Part shown: piece by piece, positions 34,545 to 44,241 of the stretch
How positions within the stretch are numbered: position 1 is the stretch's first letter
How the letters are laid out: every line of letters begins with the position of its first letter
From: Vampirovibrio chlorellavorus
GTDB lineage: Bacteria > Cyanobacteriota > Vampirovibrionia > Vampirovibrionales > Vampirovibrionaceae
Assembly (NCBI GenBank): GCA_001858525.1
Contig: LAPX01000004.1
Location: 62,001 to 126,000, forward strand
Reading direction: 5' to 3'
DNA: 64,000 nucleotides
The notes under the pieces: model-generated
Databases searched by the model: none
What the model saw: only the letters and a program-made list of their open reading frames with translations
What the model was told of the DNA's origin: nothing
Program-made: the position numbers and the translations under genes

Positions 34545-34607
34545 GTGAATTATGTTCCTCACAAAAGGCACCTTTGAAACAGATTGATCCGAAAAATTAA
34601 TGGAAGG

Positions 34608-37553
34608 CTATTCAACCGCCTGGTGACAGCGTTCACAGATTTCCGGGTGGCCGGGCATTTTACCCACCGCCGCATCGGACTTCCAGCAACGCACACATTT
34701 AGCATGGATAGCGGGCATGGCGTAAACGGCCACCTCATTTCCAGCCACACGGGTATGCCAGTCAAAGGGGGTTACATCCGGCGGAGCCGTGGCCACTGAA
34801 ACAGCGGAAACATTGAACAGAACTTCCTGCTCGCTGGGCGTCAACTGCCCGAGCAGGTCAGAAACCGCCACGGCTTCAGGGAGCAGAATCACCTGCGCCT
34901 CCAGCGATTTCCCAATCTTTCCTTCGGAGCGAGGGCCTTCCAAGGCCTGATTGACTGCTTCTTTCACACTCAGCAAGGTTTCAAACTGTTGGGCCAACTC
35001 GGCATTCACGTATTGTGCATTGGGCTGAGGCCAGGGCAGCAAGGTGGCACTGACCGGAGCCACGCCATCCACTTTGGTTTTCTGAGCTTCCGGCAGGCTT
35101 AGCCAAATGTCCTCGGCCAAGTGGGGGGTCACCGGCACCAGCACCGGCAGAATGGTTTGCAGCAACGCGTACAACACGGTTTGCACGGCCCGACGACGGG
35201 GGGCATTGGCCGCATCGCAGTACAAAATATCCTTGGTCACATCGAAGTACAACGCCGATAAATCGGCCATGCACAGGTACTGAATCTCGTGGCAGTAGCG
35301 GTTGAACTCCCACTGTTCAAAGGCATCCGTAATGTTGCCCAAAATATGCTGCAAGCGGTGCAGGGTATAGCGATCCAGCATGGACAACTCAGCGTAAGGC
35401 ACGCTGTGCTGGGCTGGATCAAAGTCGTACAGGTTCCCCAGAATAAAGCGCACCGTATTGCGCACTTTTTTGTAGACTTCCGCCATTTGGTGCAAGGTAT
35501 TTTTCCCAATGCGTACGTCATTGGTGTAGTCCACGCTGGCCACCCACAGACGCAGCACATCAGCGCCGTACTCTTTAATGACCGAATTGGGGTCTACCAC
35601 GTTGCCCAGCGATTTACTCATCTTGCGCCCGGATTCATCCAGCACAAAGCCGTGAGTGAGCACGCTTTTGTACGGGGCTTTGTTATAGAGCATCACGCTG
35701 GTCAGCAAAGACGACTGGAACCAGCCCCGGTGCTGATCAGAGCCTTCCAGATACAATTCCACCGGTAGTTCGCCCAGTTCATCCTTACGGGCATCCACCA
35801 CGGCGGTGTGGGTGATACCGCTGTCGAACCACACGTCCATAATGTCCATTTCCTTGATCAACTTGCGTTGACCCAGACCGTATTGGACCTTGAGATTCTC
35901 TGGCAAACCGGCCAGCAATTCCTCGGCAGATTGAGCCCACCAGATGTCGGAACTGTGGACTTTAAACAGTTCATACAAATGCGCAATAATTTCGGGGGTG
36001 ATCAGCACCTCCCGGTTGTCTTCATAGTAGAAAATGGGAATGGGTACGCCCCACACCCGTTGACGACTGAGGCACCAGTCGCCCCGGCCTTCCACCATGT
36101 TAAAAATGCGGTTACGGCCTCGTTCCGGCAGCCACTGCACCGTATCAATGGCCTTCAGAGAATCGGGCCGAAATTGCTCGATATCAATAAACCACTGCTC
36201 GGTGGCCCGATAAATCACCGGCTTGTGGCAACGCCAGCAATGCGGGTAACTGTGGGTAAACTTGCTATCGTGCAACAGGGCCTGCTGCGCCCGTAAAATC
36301 TCCAGCACCATGGGGTTCCCCAAGTGATAGGGAACGCCCAAGAGCTCCGGCACCAACGCTTCTTCGGTAAATTTACCGCTGTTATCCAGTGGCGACAAAA
36401 TGGGCAGGGGATTATCCTTGAACTGCTCCCGGTTGTATTGCTGCACCACCAGATAGTCTTCCATCCCGTGACCGGGGGCGGTGTGTACGATGCCGGTACC
36501 GGCATCCAAGGTCACATGCTCGCCCATCAGGACCGGACTTTCCCGATCAATAAACGGATGGCGGGTAATCAGGCCTTCCAGCTCCCGGCCTTCAAATTCG
36601 GCAATGGCCTCAAAATCATCGGTGGAGCCGATCAACTCATATTCGGCCAGCTCTTCCGGGGTCATCACCACCTTGGCAAATGCAGGCAGCAGTTTTTCCG
36701 CCACCAGCAGCTTGCCCCAGCGGCTTTTCACCAAATGGTAGGTAAATTCGGGATTAATGGCCAAAGCCAGGTTGGCAGGCAAGGTCCATGGGGTGGTGGT
36801 CCAGATAACCAGTGAGGCATCCGTCAGCAGGGTTTTGAACTGAGCCTCTAAAGGGGTTTTATCCACGTTTTTCACGGGGAATTTCACGTAAATACTGTGA
36901 CTGGCGTGATCCCCGTACTCCACTTCGGCGTCCGCCAATGCGGTTTCGCAAGTGGGACACCAGTAGACCGGTTTTAAGCCTTTGTAGACAAAGCCTTTTT
37001 CATAGAGTTTACCGAACACCTTGATTTGGGTGGCCTCAAACTCAGCATCGATGGTGATATAAGGTTTTTCCCAGTGGCCCCAAACGCCCAAGCGCTTGAA
37101 GTTGGTTTCCTGACCCTTCAGGTTAGCCAAGGCAAATTCCCGGCAGCGTTTACGCAGTTCCACTTCCGAAATGGCATGCCGTCCGCCCTTGATGTTTTTG
37201 ACCACGGCGTTTTCAATGGGCAAGCCATGACCGTCGTATCCGGGCACATAGGGGGTATAAAACCCTTGCTGGGACTTGTAACGAGTCACAACGTCCTTCA
37301 AAATCTTGTTCAGGGCCGTGCCAATGTGGATTTTATCGGAGCTGAGGTAAGGCGGACCATCGTGCAGCACAAACTTCTGCGCCTTGTTCCGGCTGGTCAT
37401 CAAGGTTTCATAAACTTTGGCCTCGTCCCAGTGCGTCTCAATTTCCACTTCACGAGTGGCGGCCCCGGCTTTCATCTTGAAAGCGGTCTGAGGCAAGTTT
37501 AAAGTCTCTTTGTAGTTGATGACGCTGGCTTCCTGCACGGACGGTTCCTGCAT
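34608..37553 (-). CDS. ileS: Isoleucyl-tRNA synthetase
   Basis: Charges tRNA-Ile. It is 981 aa, a class I synthetase of bacterial type. The HIGH-equivalent is KIHIGTALNK (about 75-84), the editing domain (CP1) runs from about 180 to 400, and KMSKSLGNVVDP is the second ATP motif. The C-terminal zinc finger is complete (CVRCWKSD...CERCHQ, last 25 residues), typical of the non-mupirocin-resistant form. The gene is preceded by a 289-bp gap (37554-37842) in which I see no T-box or other regulatory structure. It is followed, after 160 bp, by the bufferin operon with its own promoter signals. Confidence 0.97.
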   Translation of the reverse strand: MQEPSVQEASVINYKETLNLPQTAFKMKAGAATREVEIETHWDEAKVYETLMTSRNKAQKFVLHDGPPYLSSDKIHIGTALNKILKDVVTRYKSQQGFYTPYVPGYDGHGLPIENAVVKNIKGGRHAISEVELRKRCREFALANLKGQETNFKRLGVWGHWEKPYITIDAEFEATQIKVFGKLYEKGFVYKGLKPVYWCPTCETALADAEVEYGDHASHSIYVKFPVKNVDKTPLEAQFKTLLTDASLVIWTTTPWTLPANLALAINPEFTYHLVKSRWGKLLVAEKLLPAFAKVVMTPEELAEYELIGSTDDFEAIAEFEGRELEGLITRHPFIDRESPVLMGEHVTLDAGTGIVHTAPGHGMEDYLVVQQYNREQFKDNPLPILSPLDNSGKFTEEALVPELLGVPYHLGNPMVLEILRAQQALLHDSKFTHSYPHCWRCHKPVIYRATEQWFIDIEQFRPDSLKAIDTVQWLPERGRNRIFNMVEGRGDWCLSRQRVWGVPIPIFYYEDNREVLITPEIIAHLYELFKVHSSDIWWAQSAEELLAGLPENLKVQYGLGQRKLIKEMDIMDVWFDSGITHTAVVDARKDELGELPVELYLEGSDQHRGWFQSSLLTSVMLYNKAPYKSVLTHGFVLDESGRKMSKSLGNVVDPNSVIKEYGADVLRLWVASVDYTNDVRIGKNTLHQMAEVYKKVRNTVRFILGNLYDFDPAQHSVPYAELSMLDRYTLHRLQHILGNITDAFEQWEFNRYCHEIQYLCMADLSALYFDVTKDILYCDAANAPRRRAVQTVLYALLQTILPVLVPVTPHLAEDIWLSLPEAQKTKVDGVAPVSATLLPWPQPNAQYVNAELAQQFETLLSVKEAVNQALEGPRSEGKIGKSLEAQVILLPEAVAVSDLLGQLTPSEQEVLFNVSAVSVATAPPDVTPFDWHTRVAGNEVAVYAMPAIHAKCVRCWKSDAAVGKMPGHPEICERCHQAVE

Positions 37554-37842
37554 GGGGCGAACCTTTCATTGGTTAGATTGAAGGGGTGATAACGATTGAC
37601 AGGGCTGGTGCTGGAAAAGCCAAGGAGACTCAAGTTTCCAGAACGGGCCTTTTAAAATGCAAACCTGTCTGCTGATTCAAACATCAATTTTAGGCCTGAA
37701 TTCTAGATTCTAACACAGTCCCAACGGCCCTTGGCCGCCCAAACCCACCGTAAAACCAAATGATCAAACCACACGATTCAATCACACGGTCAAATCAAAG
37801 CTCCCAAGGATGCCGTTCCATTCACCCGATTTACAAGGATCT

Positions 37843-40518
37843 CTAATTGCTTGATGCCAGGGTCAGTTGCGTCAAAGCCGGGTCCAGCAAACGCTTGCCC
37901 ACGGCTTCAAAGGTAATGTTTAAAATCATGGATTGCTCCACCGGAATGACCTTTTGCACAATCCCCATACCATATTGGGCGTGACGCACCTTGTCTCCCA
38001 CCTGAAAAGGGCGGGATGCCATCGACGGGGACTCAACCGCTCTGGCTGCGATAGGAAGCATCTCAGCAGTCGGGGTGACCTCATTTGGTGCCACCGGCAA
38101 AGCCGGCACTTCCTCATAGCCATAACTGGATTCTTTGAATTCTGAGGCCTCAAAGCTGAATTCTTCGGCAGCTTGCCCCTCGTCCTGTGTCATGGGTGGG
38201 TACAACAGGTCCAGATTCTCTTTCAAGGCTTGCTGCTGAAGACTTTGCGCCACCGGCATAGGCTCTGGCAAGCTGACAGATGCGGATGTGGCCTCTGCCA
38301 CGGGGGCTTGCGGACGGGTCAGGGTTTCAACCGCAGACACCGAAGATCCTGATACAGTGGGCACTACTGGTTCCTCAAACCGATCCAGACTTTTAGCGAT
38401 TCGGGAACCCAAACTCGACCCAGAGGCGGGTGCATGGGCAGGCAAGACTGGCTCGAACAACTGTTCCACTTTTTGATCCAGATTCAAATCAAAGTCAAAC
38501 TCGTCCCGGGTATAGGCTTCCGGCTCTGGAAAGGTCGGCAGGACCGACTCAGTGACCTCCAGCATGGGGGCCACGGCTGGGGTATGCGGCAATGCCAAGG
38601 CATCGTCGGGAAGCGCTGGTGTCGGAAAATTAGAAGAATCACCCATGGCCTCGGGAATCGCCCCCTCTTCCGCATCCGGGTAATCCAGCGGATCTGCGGC
38701 CTGTTCAACCACTTTGACTGGAGGCTCTGGGGCGTTCAACAGTTCACTCAACTGCTCCAAACTCAAAAAGCCGGGACTCTCTTCCAATACCGTCTCAGAT
38801 AAATCGACCACAGACATTTCAGAGAAAAATCCCGAGGGGGCAGGCACGGACGCACTGGAGAGAATCATAGACGGGGCCGCAGAAACCGCCTCGACCGGGA
38901 TGCTTACCTCTGCGGCAGGCTGAATTTCCGTAGGCGCATCCTCTGGCAAGACCAGTTCCAAAAGGTCTTCTTGTTGCCAGGAATTAAACAGTCCATCCAC
39001 AGGCGCTTCATTCAATTCCGCGGCAAGGGTAACAGCATCAGACTCAGCATCCGGCCTCGTCTCCACCGAATGAACCGGGATGACCTCAGCCAGCTCTGCT
39101 GGAGAAGAAATTGGCAAAGCGCTGGGCAGAGACTCCGCTGTGGGATAGGGTTGGGGCGACTCGAACTCAGTAGTAACAGAGGTCATCACCCCGGGTTCCG
39201 CCGGAACCAGTACTTCCTGAGGCAGACTGATCTCAGGCGTCGTTTCAACGGCGACTTCAGCCACGAGAGGCATGGAATATTGGGCATGTTCTACCGGCGA
39301 CGATACCGAAACGGGTTGCGGCACCGGTAAGGGTTCCAACCAATCGTCCGGCTCGCCAAAAGCCACTGGCAAGCCCAGGGTCAAATCTCCCCGAATGGCT
39401 GGCAACTGGGAAGCCCGAACGCTGACCAGATTGCTGGCCCATTGCCTTACGGTGGCAGAACCGTAATTGGAGGCCACCGCCAACATATGCCGATCGGTTT
39501 CATCGGCCCGTTGTATCCACTCTGGCAAATCGGGCAAATAATTTTCGGGATAAATCAAAATAGGGGTCAGCCCCAGTTCCGGTACGGCAAACACCTGCGC
39601 CAGAACCTCCTGATAGAAAAAGCTTTTCCACGGCTCTTGCAACAGGGATAAGTCCAACACGGACACATGATTTTGGGCCAACACTTTCAGGTCCAAAACC
39701 TGAGCCGGGGCTTCCGCGAACAACTTATTGCGGATGACGTGGGCGCAATTCTGCAAAATAATATTTTTCAGCAACGATTCGGTGATCATGCCGCTGACCA
39801 ATAGGGGACTGAATCCACTAAAAGTGCCACTTTCCGGCCAGTGAGAGGCCACCGCCTCAGTGACCGGTTTGCGCACCCCTTCCGGAAATAAAGAGCCAAA
39901 GGCATCCAGAAAACGGCGAATACTGACCTGCTGCAAGCTCAAGCGCACCGTCTCTCCGGCCTGATAGCAGGCGATATCGCCCACCGATTCAAACACGCCC
40001 ACCGGATCGAGAATCAGCATTTTCTGATAAGGCCGCACCGCTTCCATCATGGCCAGCAAGGCCTGGTACTTCAGCAGAAAATTCGGTCCTTCCACCAGCG
40101 TAAAAGGCCCCAAGCGCAAATAATCGGAGCGAAAGGTCCCGAAATCCACCGGATACTCTGGACTGGGCAACAACTGAACGACTTCTGCCACCATGTCTTG
40201 GGCGCTCAAAGGCGTCACGCAGGTCGGCTTCAGGGAAGGCGTCCCTCTCAGGAGCGTGATTTTGACATCATGACCCTCTGGCAAACCCGCCACGGTATCG
40301 GGCAGGGCTTGCACCTCACTGACTTCGCCAAACGTAAAGGGCAGTTCATCAAAGCGCAGCAACTGACCCGGCAAAACGGTCTCACTGGTTGCCAATCGGG
40401 CCTCTAAAGCCCCTTGTGTCAGCTTGTAAGGAAAAATCTGAATGGACAAAAGCGCCCCAGCCTCTTCCATATATCGAAATCGCTCTGGACTCAGGAACCA
40501 AAAGCGACTACTTCTCAT
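37843..40518 (-). CDS. Degenerate HerA-like P-loop protein with PcrA/UvrD-type Tudor-like C-terminus
   Basis: An 891-aa protein in three parts. Residues 1-110 resemble a small beta-barrel as found in front of HerA ATPases. Residues 130-385 follow the HerA/VirB4 ATPase layout: LVEGPNFLLKYQAL (142-155) at the Walker A place, MLILDPVGVF, a Walker-B-like ILIYPENYLP (320-329), and AVASNYGSATVRQWASNLVSVRA. The GKT lysine context and the EE pair are lost. A disordered Pro/Glu/Ala/Val linker follows (about 390-830). The last 54 residues (838-891: FQVGDKVRHAQYGMGIVQKV...ITFEAVGKRLL) match the Tudor-like tail with which PcrA/UvrD bind RNA polymerase. I infer a non-catalytic scaffold linking DNA processing to transcription. 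Confidence 0.65.
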   Translation of the reverse strand: MRSSRFWFLSPERFRYMEEAGALLSIQIFPYKLTQGALEARLATSETVLPGQLLRFDELPFTFGEVSEVQALPDTVAGLPEGHDVKITLLRGTPSLKPTCVTPLSAQDMVAEVVQLLPSPEYPVDFGTFRSDYLRLGPFTLVEGPNFLLKYQALLAMMEAVRPYQKMLILDPVGVFESVGDIACYQAGETVRLSLQQVSIRRFLDAFGSLFPEGVRKPVTEAVASHWPESGTFSGFSPLLVSGMITESLLKNIILQNCAHVIRNKLFAEAPAQVLDLKVLAQNHVSVLDLSLLQEPWKSFFYQEVLAQVFAVPELGLTPILIYPENYLPDLPEWIQRADETDRHMLAVASNYGSATVRQWASNLVSVRASQLPAIRGDLTLGLPVAFGEPDDWLEPLPVPQPVSVSSPVEHAQYSMPLVAEVAVETTPEISLPQEVLVPAEPGVMTSVTTEFESPQPYPTAESLPSALPISSPAELAEVIPVHSVETRPDAESDAVTLAAELNEAPVDGLFNSWQQEDLLELVLPEDAPTEIQPAAEVSIPVEAVSAAPSMILSSASVPAPSGFFSEMSVVDLSETVLEESPGFLSLEQLSELLNAPEPPVKVVEQAADPLDYPDAEEGAIPEAMGDSSNFPTPALPDDALALPHTPAVAPMLEVTESVLPTFPEPEAYTRDEFDFDLNLDQKVEQLFEPVLPAHAPASGSSLGSRIAKSLDRFEEPVVPTVSGSSVSAVETLTRPQAPVAEATSASVSLPEPMPVAQSLQQQALKENLDLLYPPMTQDEGQAAEEFSFEASEFKESSYGYEEVPALPVAPNEVTPTAEMLPIAARAVESPSMASRPFQVGDKVRHAQYGMGIVQKVIPVEQSMILNITFEAVGKRLLDPALTQLTLASSN

Positions 40519-40605
40519 TCTATCTTTCTTATTTTACCTGTCTTTGGCTTAAAATGAAGCCATTCGCTACACAACACGCAACAAATACCCTTTTGAGCAG
40601 CGCCC

Positions 40606-41922
40606 ATGCATAGCAACAACCTCTTGAATTTACTGGCGGAGCAGAATCGGCAAACGCCCCTGCCCGAACTAATGCGTCCCAAAACGCTGGATGACTATCT
40701 GGGGCAGGAAGAAGTGCTGGGCATGGGCACCCCCCTGCGCAACCTGATTGAAACCCGCCAACTCATCTCTTTAATCTTCTGGGGATTGCCTGGTGTGGGC
40801 AAAACCACGCTGGCCCGCATTATCGCCAAAGGATCTGCCGCTGAATTTATCGAACTCAGCGCGGTCAACTCCGGCATTAAAGAGTTGCGGGAAGCGGTGG
40901 CTCAAGCCGAAGAGACCCTGAAACTCTCCGGCGCGGCGACCGTGGTGTTCATCGATGAAATTCACCGGTACAGCAAGACCCAGCAAGACGCCATTTTGCC
41001 CTTTGTGGAAAACGGCACCATTATTTTAATGGGGGCCACCACGGAAAACCCCTCCTTTCAGGTCATTCCGGCGCTTTTGTCCAGAGTGCTGATTGTGCGC
41101 CTGAACGCCTTAAACCGGGAGCACATGAAGACGCTCATCAAGCGAGGGGTGGTATTTTTGGGTAAAATCCGCCAAAAACTCACTATTTCGCTGGAGGCCA
41201 TGGGTTTTATTGCCGACTACGCCAACGGCGACGGACGCAGCGCCCTGAATTTGCTGGAAACGGCCTTTAAGTGCGCTCCCATTTGGAAAGACGAAAAAGG
41301 CGATGACACCCGCCTGATTGAAATGACCCTGCTGGAGCAACTGGCCCAACAAAACCGGCTGAACTACGACCGACAAGGGGATGAGCATTTCGATCACGCT
41401 TCCGCCTACCAGAAAAGTATGCGGGGCGGTGATGCGGACGCGGCCATTTACTGGCTGGGCAAAATGCTGGTTGGCGGAGAAGATCCGCGTTTTATCGCCC
41501 GCCGGTTGATGATTACAGCCAGTGAGGACGTGGGTCTGGCTGACCCGAAAGCGTTCCAGTTGGCCGTGGCCGCCGCCCAAGCCGTGGAAAGGCTGGGCTT
41601 GCCGGAAGGGCGCATTCCGTTGGCAATGGCCACCATTTACACCGCCAACGCCCCCAAAAGCAACGCGGCCATTGGGGCCATTGATGCCGCCATGGCCGAT
41701 ATTACCCGCAATGGGCACAATTACCCGGTGCCTGCCCATCTCAGAGATGCCCATTACAGTGGGGCTAAAGCCTACGGACATGGGGTGGGCTATGTGTACA
41801 CCCATAATCATCCCGAAACCCCACAAACGTTTTTACCGGCAGAATTGGCTGAAAAACGCTATGTAAAGCCCCAACCGGGTCAACGGGTGGGAAAAGCACG
41901 CAGCCAAGTCCAAGATTCCTGA
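40606..41922 (+). CDS. rarA: Replication-associated recombination protein A (RarA/MgsA)
   Basis: A clamp-loader-like AAA+ ATPase of 438 aa that acts at stalled replication forks. Walker A is GLPGVGKTT (60-68), Walker B is [16 protein letters not shown] (113 onward), and sensor 1 is [18 protein letters not shown]. The C-terminal tetramerisation part has [25 protein letters not shown]-like text and SEDVGLADP, with [12 protein letters not shown] near the end, all typical of the family. It is divergent from the HerA-like gene (87-bp gap) and 37 bp upstream of maf. Confidence 0.96.
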   Translation: MHSNNLLNLLAEQNRQTPLPELMRPKTLDDYLGQEEVLGMGTPLRNLIETRQLISLIFWGLPGVGKTTLARIIAKGSAAEFIELSAVNSGIKELREAVAQAEETLKLSGAATVVFIDEIHRYSKTQQDAILPFVENGTIILMGATTENPSFQVIPALLSRVLIVRLNALNREHMKTLIKRGVVFLGKIRQKLTISLEAMGFIADYANGDGRSALNLLETAFKCAPIWKDEKGDDTRLIEMTLLEQLAQQNRLNYDRQGDEHFDHASAYQKSMRGGDADAAIYWLGKMLVGGEDPRFIARRLMITASEDVGLADPKAFQLAVAAAQAVERLGLPEGRIPLAMATIYTANAPKSNAAIGAIDAAMADITRNGHNYPVPAHLRDAHYSGAKAYGHGVGYVYTHNHPETPQTFLPAELAEKRYVKPQPGQRVGKARSQVQDS

Positions 41923-41959
41923 GCCCTCAATACACACCCGCCCATAGGATTGAACCCTC

Positions 41960-42622
41960 ATGCTGGAAACTCAAACCACCACAAACAACCGTATCACCCT
42001 CAGCCACCCGGTCATTCTGGCCTCCGGTTCCCCCCGGCGACGAGAGCTACTGGAATCGTTGGGGCTGGCCTTTCAAATCATCGTGCCCAACGTGGATGAA
42101 GAGGGCTTTCATCTGGATCACCTTTCCCCAGCAGAAGTGGTAAAGTTTTTAGCCCGTACCAAGGCCCAGGAAGTGTATAAGCACCACAATCAGTCTTATG
42201 TGATTGGCTCCGATACACTCGTGGCCATTCAGGGCGAAATTTTTGGCAAGCCCAAAAGCAAGGAAGACGCCTTCCGCATGCTGAAAGCCCTGCAAGGCAA
42301 CGCCCATCAGGTGCATACCGGCATTGCCATCTTTAGCCCCGACGCCCAGCCAGAAAGCACCCCCCCCGCCGAAACGCGCCCTCCCATGGTTTGTGAGGCC
42401 CTGACCACCACCGTGTACATGCGCCCGCTAAGTGATGCGGAAATCCACGCCTACATTGAAACCGGAGAGCCCATGGACAAAGCCGGGGCCTATGCCATTC
42501 AAGGCTACGGCAGCACCCTGATTGAACGGGTAGATGGTTGCTACTTCAACGTGGTGGGCCTTTCCCTCTACCTGTTAGACCGTCTGTTTGGACAATTGGG
42601 GCAATCGTTACTGCGGCCTTAA
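41960..42622 (+). CDS. maf: Maf-like nucleoside triphosphate pyrophosphatase
   Basis: A house-cleaning pyrophosphatase that hydrolyses non-canonical or modified NTPs (dTTP/UTP class). It is 220 aa. Signatures: ILASGSPRRRELLESLGL (18-35), VIGSDTLVAIQGEIFGKPKS with the catalytic aspartate, and YIETGEPMDKAGAYAIQGYGSTLIERVDGCYFNVVGLSLY. An insert of about 15 Pro/Glu residues (around 130-145, DAQPESTPPAETRPP) lies in a loop. It is probably co-transcribed with rarA. AGGATTG precedes the ATG. Confidence 0.93.
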   Translation: MLETQTTTNNRITLSHPVILASGSPRRRELLESLGLAFQIIVPNVDEEGFHLDHLSPAEVVKFLARTKAQEVYKHHNQSYVIGSDTLVAIQGEIFGKPKSKEDAFRMLKALQGNAHQVHTGIAIFSPDAQPESTPPAETRPPMVCEALTTTVYMRPLSDAEIHAYIETGEPMDKAGAYAIQGYGSTLIERVDGCYFNVVGLSLYLLDRLFGQLGQSLLRP

Positions 42623-42672
42623 AATCAGGTGAAGCATTCCCTCCCAACACCTTTAGACTAACAAGCTTAGAG

Positions 42673-43317
42673 CTAGCGGGACGTGGACCACAAGCCCCGT
42701 TGCGAAATGCGGGCTTGCCCTTCTGCCGCTTCAAATTCCGGTTGATAGCGCCGGTTTTTACCCAAAAACAGCACCGTGGCGTACCCCTGCCCCAATAACT
42801 GCTGATTCAGCGATTGCTGGGCCTTGGCAGTGGCAAACACGTAGGCCAAGGTGCGTTCGTACTTATCGTGGGTCAGCACATCAAAAGCCAGATACACCGT
42901 TTTGCCTTGGGCCTGCTGAGTTAACCAGCGACTGGCCTCCTTGGCGAATGGCTCATCTTCGGGCTGAGCGCTGCCATAGGTCGGATTTTTCCGGGAATAG
43001 TGCATCTCTGGAGAATCCACACCCAGCAAGCGCACCTGTTCCCGTGGTTTTTGCAAACGCCCGTCGCCATTCAAATCGCAACCCAGCGTGTCCCCATCAA
43101 ACACTGTCAGCACACGACAAGGGGTTCGGGGTTCCGCAGGCTGGCCTACAGCATCAAAAGCTGAAGCCGCCGAGGCTCTGGTTTCCGGAGAATGCGCCAG
43201 CGAATTGGCCGAAGTCGGCTCATCCAGGAATAAGGCCCGCCCCAAGCCAGCCAAACCCAAGACGGCTAGCAACAGGCCAATGAGCTTCTCGTTGATTTTA
43301 AAGCCAATGCGTTTCAT
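42673..43317 (-). CDS. Membrane-anchored or exported thermonuclease (SNase) domain protein
   Basis: A 214-aa protein with an N-terminal hydrophobic segment (LIGLLLAVLGLAGLGRALFL) and a staphylococcal-nuclease domain (67-212). Catalytic residues are in place: DGDT (74-77), VRLLGVDSPE with R96 and D101, and KYERTLAYV with E154 and R155. Between DGDT and the arginine lies DLNGDGRLQK (81-90), which has the spacing of a calcium-binding EF-hand loop. It would cut DNA or RNA outside the cytoplasm. Its ATG is near the end of the convergent maf (50-bp gap). It is 3 bp after the hydroxyacyl-CoA dehydrogenase gene and co-directional with it. Confidence 0.9.
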   Translation of the reverse strand: MKRIGFKINEKLIGLLLAVLGLAGLGRALFLDEPTSANSLAHSPETRASAASAFDAVGQPAEPRTPCRVLTVFDGDTLGCDLNGDGRLQKPREQVRLLGVDSPEMHYSRKNPTYGSAQPEDEPFAKEASRWLTQQAQGKTVYLAFDVLTHDKYERTLAYVFATAKAQQSLNQQLLGQGYATVLFLGKNRRYQPEFEAAEGQARISQRGLWSTSR

Positions 43318-43320
43318 GAG

Positions 43321-44226
43321 TTAACTATACGTAAAAAAGCCACGACCACTCTTGCGTCCCAGATACCCGGCATCCACATACTGCTTCAGCAAGGGGCACG
43401 GGCGGAAGCGAGGGTCCTGAAAGCCATCGTGCAGAACATTCATAATAGCCAGACACGTATCCAACCCAATGAAATCGGCCAAGGTCAGTGGCCCCATGGG
43501 GTGATTCATGCCCAGTTTAAGCACCGTATCAATGTCTTCGGCGGAACCAATGCCCTCATACAAGGTAAAAATGGCCTCATTAATCAGTGGCATCAACACC
43601 CGGTTGGAGATAAAACCCGGGAAATCCCGGCTAACCACCCCGGTTTTGTTGAGGCGAGCGGTTAAGTCAGCAACTACGGCATAGGTGGCATCACTGGTTT
43701 GGGCCCCCCGAATGATTTCCACCAGCTTCATCAGCGGCACCGGATTCATAAAGTGCATGCCAATCACTTGCCCTGGGCGCTGGGTGGCAGCAGCCAAGCG
43801 AGTAATGGAGATGCTGGAGGTATTACTGGCCAGAATGGCGGCGGGTTTCAGCAAGGCATCCAGCGTTTGAAAGACATCTTTCTTGACAGCCTCGTTCTCC
43901 ACGATGGCTTCCACCACTAAGTCGGCGTCTTTCAAAGCCTCCAGTTCAGTTTCATACTGAATGCGGGCCAAAATATGGGCCTTTTGCTCATGAGTAATCT
44001 GGGACTTTTCCACGAATTTGGACAGGCTTTTTTCAACCGTAGCCGCTGCCTTGGACAAGCCCTGAGGGTTCACATCCTGCACCACCACCTTGAGGCTGGC
44101 ATGATGGGCCATGACTTGAGCGATGCCGCTGCCCATTTGTCCGGCGCCCACCACCCCCACGGTTTGAATGACCGCAGACTTTCCAATGAAATGAGTGGGC
44201 TGCGCAATGCTAATACTGTCTGCCAT
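43321..44226 (-). CDS. 3-hydroxyacyl-CoA (3-hydroxybutyryl-CoA) dehydrogenase
   Basis: Interconverts 3-hydroxyacyl-CoA and 3-oxoacyl-CoA with NAD(H). It is 301 aa. The Rossmann motif is [17 protein letters not shown] (24-40), followed by the signature [19 protein letters not shown] with the catalytic histidine, and the C-terminal dimer domain ([49 protein letters not shown]). It sits just downstream of thiolase with a 15-bp gap, so it likely acts in a butyryl-CoA or short-chain fatty acid path. It is single-function, not fused to a hydratase. No crotonase is nearby. Confidence 0.94.
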   Translation of the reverse strand: MADSISIAQPTHFIGKSAVIQTVGVVGAGQMGSGIAQVMAHHASLKVVVQDVNPQGLSKAAATVEKSLSKFVEKSQITHEQKAHILARIQYETELEALKDADLVVEAIVENEAVKKDVFQTLDALLKPAAILASNTSSISITRLAAATQRPGQVIGMHFMNPVPLMKLVEIIRGAQTSDATYAVVADLTARLNKTGVVSRDFPGFISNRVLMPLINEAIFTLYEGIGSAEDIDTVLKLGMNHPMGPLTLADFIGLDTCLAIMNVLHDGFQDPRFRPCPLLKQYVDAGYLGRKSGRGFFTYS

Positions 44227-44241
44227 GGCAATCGACCCTCT

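Noticed and set aside
34545-34607. Terminator between ileS and the bufferin precursor
   Set aside because: The only inverted repeat (CAAAGG/CCTTTTG) has a 2-base loop and cannot form a stable hairpin.
37554-37842. T-box or riboswitch upstream of ileS
   Set aside because: No T-box core (TGGN bulge motif, specifier stem) or strong terminator/antiterminator pair is visible.
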